DNA from: Dehalococcoidia bacterium UBA4060
GTDB lineage: Bacteria; Chloroflexota; Dehalococcoidia; GIF9; UBA5629
Assembly (NCBI GenBank): GCA_002383665.1
Contig: DFZI01000077.1
Location: 1-10,656 of the forward strand
DNA length: 10,656 nucleotides
Direction of reading: 5' to 3'
The stretch's first letter is position 1, and every line of letters starts with the position of its first letter. The notes under the pieces are model-generated. The model was not told where the DNA came from and made no database searches. It worked only from the letters and a program-made list of their open reading frames with translations. The translations under genes and the position numbers were made by a program. This document shows positions 1 to 5,336 of this stretch, piece by piece.

Positions 1-1
1 T

Positions 2-664
2 TCAGGGTCGTATCCGTCTGATCAGGAACCCTTCAGGCGTCAAGTATTCATCTCTGGCCTCTTCCTCTTTTTGAGGATATCGGCCGACATCACGGGGTAC
101 GGGTTCCTTGCCAGACGCCGGCAGTTCGGCTTTTACCCGTGTTTTATCACTGTCCTTTGCAATCAAAACGCCCTGTGGCGTTCTTAGCTGTTCCTGCTTG
201 ACTTCTTCCGCAGCCGGCCTGTGTTCCTCGGACGATTTACCGACCTGTGCCTTCGGCTCAGGTCCTTTTATCTCAGCCCTGGGAAAAGTCTTCGGCTCCT
301 TCAAGGTACGGCTGAGACGTCCATAACCACGTATCATCTTATCAGCCGATAACTCTACTGCTTTTTCTTCCAGTTCATCGGCTTCAACAGCACTCAGCCC
401 AGCTCTGGCTTTGCGCATATCATTAAGCGTGGCTTCCAGGTCTTTAATAAGGTCAGTCAACTCAATCGAGTCAACTTCCTCCTCTTCTTCAGACGCCCAG
501 TCTTCAATCTCGGTAGCATAATGCTGAAGTTTGAAACTATGCTGTTCAAGCTGCTTGATCCATTCAGCCAGCTCTTTAGAGGCCGTCTGAATCTCCGGAA
601 TTTCCATTTCAAGCAGATTTTTTATGATATTCTGAACTTTGCTTTTTCGAGCCTTCCCTGCCAT
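2..664 (-). CDS. Acidic coiled-coil protein of unknown function with duplicated TPxGxLI motif
   Basis: I do not recognise this 220-residue protein. The N-terminus is basic (MAGKARKSK). Residues about 10-110 are a strongly helical, heptad-like, Glu/Lys-rich stretch, probably coiled coil, with an acidic run EEEEEVD near residues 59-65. From about 120 on it is Pro/Lys/Glu-rich and probably disordered. The tail holds two copies of a short motif, TPQGVLI (162-168) and TPEGFLI (209-215); the second lies almost at the C-terminus and is followed by RRIRP. No signal peptide, membrane segment or catalytic motif is visible. I chose the ATG at 664 because GAGG sits about six bases upstream. A TTG start at 697 would add 11 residues but would lie only about 11 nt from the predicted transcription start, with no ribosome site. 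The gene lies 118 nt downstream of nadA but has its own promoter, so a link to NAD synthesis is not implied. A scaffold or adaptor role is only a guess. Confidence 0.8.
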   Translation of the reverse strand: MAGKARKSKVQNIIKNLLEMEIPEIQTASKELAEWIKQLEQHSFKLQHYATEIEDWASEEEEEVDSIELTDLIKDLEATLNDMRKARAGLSAVEADELEEKAVELSADKMIRGYGRLSRTLKEPKTFPRAEIKGPEPKAQVGKSSEEHRPAAEEVKQEQLRTPQGVLIAKDSDKTRVKAELPASGKEPVPRDVGRYPQKEEEARDEYLTPEGFLIRRIRP

Positions 665-714
665 ATTATCCTCATTCACTCCAGGTCGTTTATTCAATAT
701 CTATGACTAAAGAA

Positions 715-743
715 ATTATATCAACGCCAAACATGCAATGCAA
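715..743 (-). promoter_or_regulatory. Promoter of the coiled-coil gene: -35 TTGCAT, 17-nt spacer, extended -10
   Basis: Read on the minus strand, TTGCAT (743-738) is followed by a 17-nt spacer and a perfect TATAAT (720-715). TG lies one base upstream of the -10, making the extended -10 TGATATAAT. Transcription would begin near 708, giving a leader of about 44 nt to the ATG at 664. The -35 matches the sigma-70 consensus only in TTG, but the perfect extended -10 makes this the best promoter in the window. The -35 is one of three ATGCAA/TTGCAT copies here (733-738, 738-743, 747-752). Confidence 0.6.
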
Positions 744-782
744 TTTATGCAAACCTGTCTCAATATCAATCCAGAGGTTAAA

Positions 783-1700
783 TCAGATACTTAACATCCT
801 GTCCACCGCTTTCCTGGCCTTTAGCCTGATATCCTCGGGGACCTTCACCTCCGGTTTCAATTCTTCCAAAGATGAAAGAACGTGCTGTAGAGTGATCTTC
901 TTCATATTCGGGCATACAGCTTTGGGAGAGGCATGGATAAATTTTTTACCCGGGTTCTCCTTTTGCAGCCTGTAGATAATTTCCCGTTCTGTCCCGATAA
1001 TAAAGATTTCAGCTTCTGACTGCTTCACGAAGCGGATCATACCGCCCGTGCTCAATACTTCGTCGGCAACAGCCGTTACCTCAGGCCTGCATTCGGGGTG
1101 TACCAAAGATATGGATCCCGGATACTGCTCTTTTAATTGGAGTATATCGTCCGGCTTAATCTTGACATGAGTCGGGCAATATCCCGGCCACAGGATCATA
1201 TCACGATTAAGCTTCGATTCGACATATTTACCCAAGAACTGATCTGGCACAAAGATGATCTCTCCCTCGCCCAAACTCTGGACAACCCGCACGGCATTGG
1301 CTGAAGTACAGCATATATCTGATTCCGCCTTCACCTCGGCCGTCGAATTTACGTAGCAGACGACGCGTGCTGAAGGGGATTTTTGCTTAAGCTTGATTAA
1401 TTCCTCCGCGTTGATCATGTCGGCCATAGGGCAGCCGGCGCCTATATTGGGCAAAAGCACAACCTTATCCGGACACAGTATTGAGGCTGTTTCGGCCATA
1501 AAATGAACGCCGCAGAACACTATTACGTCGGCAGGTGCTTCAGCCGCCTGGCGACTTAACTCCAGTGAATCACCAATAAAATCTCCTATATCCTGCACTT
1601 CCGACCTCTGGTAATTATGCACCAGGATGACTGCATTTCTCCTGCGCTTTAACTCGTGTATCCGGCGGGTCAAATCAGTATTTTCCACTGTTATGCTCAT
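783..1700 (-). CDS. nadA: Quinolinate synthase (NadA)
   Basis: NadA condenses iminoaspartate with dihydroxyacetone phosphate to give quinolinate, the precursor of the NAD ring, in the cytoplasm. The protein has 305 residues, normal for the compact NadA form. Family segments are clear: VILVHNYQ (24-31), GDSLELSR (43-50), CGVHFMAETA (63-72), VLLPNIGAGC (81-90), VPDQFLGKY (151-159) and GYCPTH (173-178). The three cysteines expected to hold the oxygen-sensitive 4Fe-4S cluster are Cys90 (AGC), Cys175 (GYC) and Cys263 (CPNM). Their spacings of 85 and 88 residues fit the three pseudo-symmetric domains. The ATG at 1700 gives the normal N-terminus but has only a weak ribosome site. The partner genes nadB and nadC are not in this window. 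The gene stands apart from its neighbours: glpK diverges from it and the coiled-coil gene downstream has its own promoter. Confidence 0.96.
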   Translation of the reverse strand: MSITVENTDLTRRIHELKRRRNAVILVHNYQRSEVQDIGDFIGDSLELSRQAAEAPADVIVFCGVHFMAETASILCPDKVVLLPNIGAGCPMADMINAEELIKLKQKSPSARVVCYVNSTAEVKAESDICCTSANAVRVVQSLGEGEIIFVPDQFLGKYVESKLNRDMILWPGYCPTHVKIKPDDILQLKEQYPGSISLVHPECRPEVTAVADEVLSTGGMIRFVKQSEAEIFIIGTEREIIYRLQKENPGKKFIHASPKAVCPNMKKITLQHVLSSLEELKPEVKVPEDIRLKARKAVDRMLSI

Positions 1701-1757
1701 CTCATTTTCTATAGAGCTTCATTTAATCTGAGGCACAGTTACAGAACTTGCAAAGCT

Positions 1758-1763
1758 ATTATA
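1758..1763 (-). promoter_or_regulatory. Possible -10 box for nadA
   Basis: A perfect TATAAT reads on the minus strand about 58 nt upstream of the nadA start, giving a predicted leader of roughly 50 nt. No good -35 is found at 16-18 nt; the nearest TTGATG is 23 nt away and ATGACA only 12 nt away. A small inverted repeat, AGCAT-CAA-ATGCT (1785-1797), lies just upstream and could be a regulator site, but nothing ties it to a known NAD regulator. Confidence 0.3.
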
Positions 1764-1925
1764 CGTGTCGTTATCTGTCATGATAGCATCAAATGCTGCT
1801 CAATGTCTGTACGATTATGATACCTTCAGATCGGTGCTAAAGCAAACATGGTTACAACAACCATTACAGGAGAACTTTATTACCGGGGTAATGTAGCAAT
1901 GACTCAGGACAATCAAAAATATATA

Positions 1926-1954
1926 CTGAAAATTGTTAGTACCACCTATATATT
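1926..1954 (+). promoter_or_regulatory. Candidate promoter of the glpK-glpD operon
   Basis: CTGAAA (1926-1931, four of six matches to TTGACA), a 17-nt spacer and TATATT (1949-1954, five of six matches to TATAAT) form a plausible sigma-70 promoter. Transcription would begin near 1961, about 37 nt before the preferred glpK ATG at 1998. This placement supports the short glpK start over the upstream in-frame ATGs at 1848 and 1899. An alternative -10, TAGAAT (1961-1966), has no good -35. Confidence 0.4.
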
Positions 1955-1997
1955 TAATGTTAGAATATGCAAAATCAGATACAGGCTGATGTTAGAT

Positions 1998-3503
1998 ATG
2001 GCCGGAAATAGCTATTTGATTGCTATCGACCAGGGAACAACGGGCAGCAGGGCTATCCTGTTCAACTCAGAAGGACAACAGGTGGCTGATGCTCGTGAAG
2101 AAATACGTCAGATTTATCCCCAACCCGGCTGGGTAGAACATGATCCCGATGAAATATTCCGTACTACGTTGAATGTCTCCCGCTTGGCACTGCAAAAGGC
2201 GGGCGTTCCGGCCTCAAGTGTGGCGGGAATTGGAATCACCAACCAACGCGAAACAACTGTTGTATGGGATAAAAAAACAGGCAAGCCGGTTACCAATGCA
2301 ATTGTCTGGCAATGCCGGCGCACAGCGGAGCTGGTGGAAGACCTGAAAAAGCGTAGCCTGGGGAATACCATCCAACAGAAGACCGGCCTGGTACCCGATG
2401 CTTACTTTTCAGCCACCAAGATCAGATGGATACTTGACCACATTGCAGAAGGCCAGCGCAGGGCAGAGGAAGGTGAACTATTATTCGGCACGGTCGATAC
2501 TTGGCTTGCCTGGAAGCTAAGCGGCGGTAACGCACATGTGACCGATTATAGTAATGCCTCACGGACCATGCTATACAATATTTATACCTTACAATGGGAT
2601 AAAGATATACTTGCGGCTCTGCAGATACCTGCGGTCATGTTGCCAGAGGTCATCTCTTCCAGCTTCGTTTATGCTGAAACGGCGCCCGGGATATTTGAAG
2701 GTGCATGCATTCCCTTATGCGCCATAGCCGGCGACCAGCAGGCCGCATTGTTCGGTCAGGCCTGCTTTACGCCCGGCATGGCGAAAAACACGTATGGTAC
2801 AGGGTCATTCGTATTGGTCAATAGCGGCGATAAGCCGGTACATTCCGATCAGGGCTTGCTGACCAGCCTGGCATGGGGCATGGATGACAGAGTGACCTAT
2901 ACACTGGAAGGCAGCATTTTCATAACAGGCGCCGCGGTCCAGTGGCTGCGCGACGGGTTAAAGCTTATCCATAAGGCATCCGAAAGTGAAACACTGGCCA
3001 GGAGCGTTACTGATAACGGCGGCGTATACTTCGTACCTGCACTGGTCGGCCTCGGTGCACCTCACTGGGATATGTACGCACGGGGTATGATCATAGGTAT
3101 AACACGTGGCACAACATCCGGCCATATTGCAAGGGCCACACTGGAGTCGATTGCATACCAGGTAAGAGATGTGATCGAAATTATGAATTCAGAGGCCAGT
3201 ACAAATATAGCAGTCTTGAAAGTTGACGGCGGCGGCACAGCCAACTCATTACTCATGCAGTTCCAGGCAGATATACTTGGCATCCCGATAGAGGTGGCTG
3301 CCGTTGCTGAGACCACTGCGCTTGGCGTCAGTTACCTGGCAGGCCTGGCCACAGGTGTTTGGAAAAATACATCTGAAGTCTCGTCAATATGCCGTATGTC
3401 GGCAATATATGAACCTGCAATGTCGACCGAATATAGAGAGTCCCTCTATGCAGATTGGAAACGCGCTGTCGAGAGGGCTAAGGGCTGGATAATTAAACAA
3501 TAA
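1998..3503 (+). CDS. glpK: Glycerol kinase (GlpK)
   Basis: GlpK uses ATP to phosphorylate glycerol to sn-glycerol-3-phosphate in the cytoplasm, trapping it for catabolism or lipid synthesis. From the ATG at 1998 the protein has 501 residues, against 502 in E. coli, and aligns along its whole length. The FGGY phosphate loop DQGTTGSRA is at 11-19. Glycerol-contact residues match E. coli with an offset of one: Arg84, Glu85, Trp104, Tyr136, Asp246 and Phe271. Other hallmarks are GWVEHDP (44-50), FGTVDTWL (163-170) and MAKNTYGTG (261-269). The ATG at 1989 is also possible and adds three residues. Neither has a strong ribosome site. The gene is 13 nt upstream of glpD in a clear operon. In the loop before Asp246, the Arg used by E. 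coli GlpK to bind fructose-1,6-bisphosphate is Cys237, and the His that Gram-positive HPr phosphorylates is Ile232. Neither form of control is therefore expected. Confidence 0.96.
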   Translation: MAGNSYLIAIDQGTTGSRAILFNSEGQQVADAREEIRQIYPQPGWVEHDPDEIFRTTLNVSRLALQKAGVPASSVAGIGITNQRETTVVWDKKTGKPVTNAIVWQCRRTAELVEDLKKRSLGNTIQQKTGLVPDAYFSATKIRWILDHIAEGQRRAEEGELLFGTVDTWLAWKLSGGNAHVTDYSNASRTMLYNIYTLQWDKDILAALQIPAVMLPEVISSSFVYAETAPGIFEGACIPLCAIAGDQQAALFGQACFTPGMAKNTYGTGSFVLVNSGDKPVHSDQGLLTSLAWGMDDRVTYTLEGSIFITGAAVQWLRDGLKLIHKASESETLARSVTDNGGVYFVPALVGLGAPHWDMYARGMIIGITRGTTSGHIARATLESIAYQVRDVIEIMNSEASTNIAVLKVDGGGTANSLLMQFQADILGIPIEVAAVAETTALGVSYLAGLATGVWKNTSEVSSICRMSAIYEPAMSTEYRESLYADWKRAVERAKGWIIKQ

Positions 3504-3508
3504 GAAGG
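3503..3508 (+). promoter_or_regulatory. Ribosome binding site of glpD
   Basis: AGAAGG overlaps the last base of the glpK stop codon and lies eight bases before the glpD ATG at 3517. This fixes the glpD start and fits translation from a shared glpK-glpD mRNA. Confidence 0.65.
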
Positions 3509-3516
3509 CACGTGAT

Positions 3517-5118
3517 ATGTTAAGGAATTTTAAATCAGTTGCAGAGAAAGAATATGATGTGATCATAATCGGAGGTGGTATAGTCGGTACAGGGGTTGCA
3601 CGTGATGCCGTATTGAGAGGGCTCAGCACTTTACTACTGGAAAAAGAGGACTTCGGCTCCGGTACGACCTCCCGTTCAACCCGGCTGATCCATGGGGGGC
3701 TAAGATACCTGAGACAGCTTGAATTCGGCATAGTCCGGCAGGACCTGCGTGAACGGGAGGTTCTCATGCGCATCGCTCCCCACCTCGTCCACCCACTGAC
3801 ATTCCTGATCCCTATCCACAGTACCATACTCAATATGACAATGGCCCTGGGTGTAACACTATACGACTTGATCTCTTATGATAAGACAATGCCCAACCAT
3901 AAATACCTCAACAGGCAAAAAACACTTGAGCAGGAGCCCGGTTTAAAAGTAAAGAACCTGCAGGGATCGTACGTATACTATGATTGCCAGGTACCCTACC
4001 CTGAGCGGCTCAACTTTGAGACGGCGCTTTCGGCATTTGAAAATGGTGCCGCCGTAGTCAACCATGCCAGAGTTAACCGGTTGCTGAGAGAGGGCAACCA
4101 CATTGTCGGCGTTGAGGTAAGGGACGAACTTACCGGTGAAACTTTGCAGGCCAAGGGCAAACTGGTAGTCAATGCCGCCGGACACTGGGTCGACCAGATC
4201 AAAGACATGGTATTCGAGAAAAAGCCTCCCTACCTGCTCAGGACCAAGGGCATACATCTTATCATACCGAGGGTTTCCAATAATGCTCTCGTCTTATTTT
4301 CCTCCACTGACAGCCGTCTATTTTTTATCATCCCCTGGGTAGGTTATTCATTGGTCGGCACAACCGACACTGTTTATAACGGGAACCTTGACTCTGTAAG
4401 TGCTACCTACGATGATGTCCAATATCTGCTGGAAGGGCTTCACCTGGCATACCCCGATGTAAAAATTGATGATATTTACTACACCACTGCCGGGCTCCGG
4501 TCTCTGGCAATGAGGCCAGGTAAAAAGGCTTCTGACACGTCACGCAGTCACGAGCTGATCGATCACAGCAAGAAAGACGGGCTGGATGGTATGATAACAA
4601 TACTGGGTGGCAAAATAACGGCGTACCGGGCTGTAGCGAGAGATGCTACCGACATGATCTGCCACAAGCTCGGCTATAAAGCCCCTTGCACTACCGATAA
4701 AAACACCCTGCCCGGTGCCCCGGCCCTGGGAGAGCAGGAAATCGACCACCTTAGGGAAAAAGAGGGTCTGCCTAAAGAGATCATTGCCAATTTGGCACAT
4801 ATCTACGGCTCGCGCTGTCGCGATATTCTCGACCTAGCCAGGGAGGATGAGGGTGGCAAAAGTCGTATTACAGCCGACGGCCCAGATATTATTGCCCAGA
4901 TATGGCATGCGGTTAAAGAGGAATCCTGCCTGACGGTGAGCGACTTCATGCTGCGCCGAAGCGGACTTTGCTTCCGCAAAGATCAGGGATTGAATGCCGT
5001 CCATGTCGTAGCAGACGAGATGAAGGCCATGTTACGATGGGGTCAGCAGGAATATGATCGGCAAGTTTCAGAATATGCGGAAACAGCAGCTCTGGCAAGG
5101 AAATTCAAACATGCCTGA
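3517..5118 (+). CDS. glpD: FAD-dependent glycerol-3-phosphate dehydrogenase (GlpD/GlpA family)
   Basis: This flavoenzyme oxidises sn-glycerol-3-phosphate to dihydroxyacetone phosphate and passes electrons to the membrane quinone pool. It normally sits as a peripheral protein on the inner face of the membrane. The protein has 533 residues. The FAD dinucleotide fold is at the N-terminus (GGGIVGTG, 19-26), followed by the family signature SRSTRLIHGGLRYL (52-65) and LREREVL (77-83). The FAD-domain return is RTKGIHLIIPR (242-252), with IIPW at 271-274 and GTTDT at 281-285. Arg328 (AGLRSL) and Lys366 (GGKITAYR) correspond to active-site residues of E. coli GlpD. A DAO_C-type C-terminal domain covers about 395-515. 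The length and the C-terminal domain fit single-chain GlpD better than the anaerobic GlpABC enzyme, and no glpB or glpC follows. The source of quinone or another acceptor cannot be read from the window. With glpK it forms a minimal glycerol-use operon; no glpF facilitator is present here. Confidence 0.94.
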   Translation: MLRNFKSVAEKEYDVIIIGGGIVGTGVARDAVLRGLSTLLLEKEDFGSGTTSRSTRLIHGGLRYLRQLEFGIVRQDLREREVLMRIAPHLVHPLTFLIPIHSTILNMTMALGVTLYDLISYDKTMPNHKYLNRQKTLEQEPGLKVKNLQGSYVYYDCQVPYPERLNFETALSAFENGAAVVNHARVNRLLREGNHIVGVEVRDELTGETLQAKGKLVVNAAGHWVDQIKDMVFEKKPPYLLRTKGIHLIIPRVSNNALVLFSSTDSRLFFIIPWVGYSLVGTTDTVYNGNLDSVSATYDDVQYLLEGLHLAYPDVKIDDIYYTTAGLRSLAMRPGKKASDTSRSHELIDHSKKDGLDGMITILGGKITAYRAVARDATDMICHKLGYKAPCTTDKNTLPGAPALGEQEIDHLREKEGLPKEIIANLAHIYGSRCRDILDLAREDEGGKSRITADGPDIIAQIWHAVKEESCLTVSDFMLRRSGLCFRKDQGLNAVHVVADEMKAMLRWGQQEYDRQVSEYAETAALARKFKHA

Positions 5119-5266
5119 ATATTCTGCAGAATCAGGCAGGCTAAGAATACGCAGGGTCAGGAAAAGAAATACAGTTGCTGCTATACATAGCAATATCACT
5201 GAGTTTGCTGAAATCGTAAATAGCATAGCCAGGTCACGGGCTATTTATCAGCTAATACTCACATGA
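5111..5266 (+). CDS. Possible small basic protein overlapping the glpD 3' end
   Basis: A 51-codon frame begins at an ATG that overlaps the last eight bases of glpD in another frame. AAGGAA (5098-5103) gives a reasonable ribosome site, and the arrangement resembles translational coupling. The N-terminal part is very basic (RLRIRRVRKR), followed by a more neutral segment ending YQLILT. I recognise no family. Against it: the length could arise by chance, and the frame runs through two hairpins that look regulatory. It may simply be spacer DNA between glpD and the surface-protein gene. Confidence 0.22.
   Translation: MPEYSAESGRLRIRRVRKRNTVAAIHSNITEFAEIVNSIARSRAIYQLILT
5217..5250 (+). terminator. 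Hairpin, possible weak terminator of the glp operon
   Basis: Two alternative stems share this stretch. One is TAAATAGC (5217-5224) with GCTATTTA (5240-5247), eight pairs and a 15-nt loop. The other is ATAGCC (5225-5230) with GGCTAT (5239-5244), six pairs and an eight-nt loop. The second is followed by TTATC, a poor U-tract. It lies about 100 nt after glpD and 90 nt before the next gene, the expected place for a terminator. The weak U-tract keeps this tentative. Confidence 0.3.
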
Positions 5267-5311
5267 TTCAGACCTGTACTGTTCATTACTATTATTTTTA
5301 GGTATTATGTA

Positions 5312-5317
5312 TATAAT
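5312..5317 (+). promoter_or_regulatory. Possible -10 box for the surface-protein gene
   Basis: A perfect TATAAT lies 20 nt before the ATG at 5337. No convincing -35 lies 16-18 nt upstream, and the predicted start near 5324 would leave a leader of only about 13 nt. A second option is TATTAT (5303-5308) with TGTTCA (5280-5285) at a 17-nt spacing, giving a leader of about 22 nt. Either could serve the surface-protein and rml operon. Confidence 0.3.
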
Positions 5318-5324
5318 GACATAT

Positions 5325-5329
5325 GGAGG
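5325..5329 (+). promoter_or_regulatory. Strong ribosome binding site deciding the surface-protein start
   Basis: GGAGG lies seven bases before the ATG at 5337. It selects that start over the in-frame ATG at 5307, which lies upstream of this site. The chosen start puts the positively charged n-region (MRVK) directly before the hydrophobic signal core. Confidence 0.75.
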
Positions 5330-5336
5330 TTTATTC

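Larger units (their letters stand above)
1701..1997. other. Divergent intergenic region between nadA and glpK
   Basis: This 297-nt stretch separates the two divergent starts. It holds the -10-like box for nadA at 1758-1763, an inverted repeat at 1785-1797 and a promoter-like pair for glpK at 1926-1954. It becomes AT-rich from about 1910 to 1980. The glpK reading frame stays open back to an ATG at 1848, but the extra 50 codons do not resemble any glycerol kinase N-terminus, and I treat them as non-coding. No RNA gene or riboswitch was recognised. Confidence 0.6.

Noticed and set aside
665..697. Upstream TTG start adding 11 residues to the coiled-coil protein
   Set aside because: No ribosome site, and it lies about 11 nt from the predicted transcription start; the ATG at 664 has GAGG at a good distance.
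703..975. Plus-strand 90-codon frame over the nadA 3' end
   Set aside because: Mostly antisense to the strongly supported nadA gene, with no family resemblance and no ribosome site of note.
3384..3833. Minus-strand 149-codon frame across the glpK-glpD junction
   Set aside because: Antisense to two clear genes; composition is that of a reverse-strand shadow.
5307..5336. Earlier ATG start for the surface protein
   Set aside because: It precedes the GGAGG site and would put extra residues before the signal peptide.
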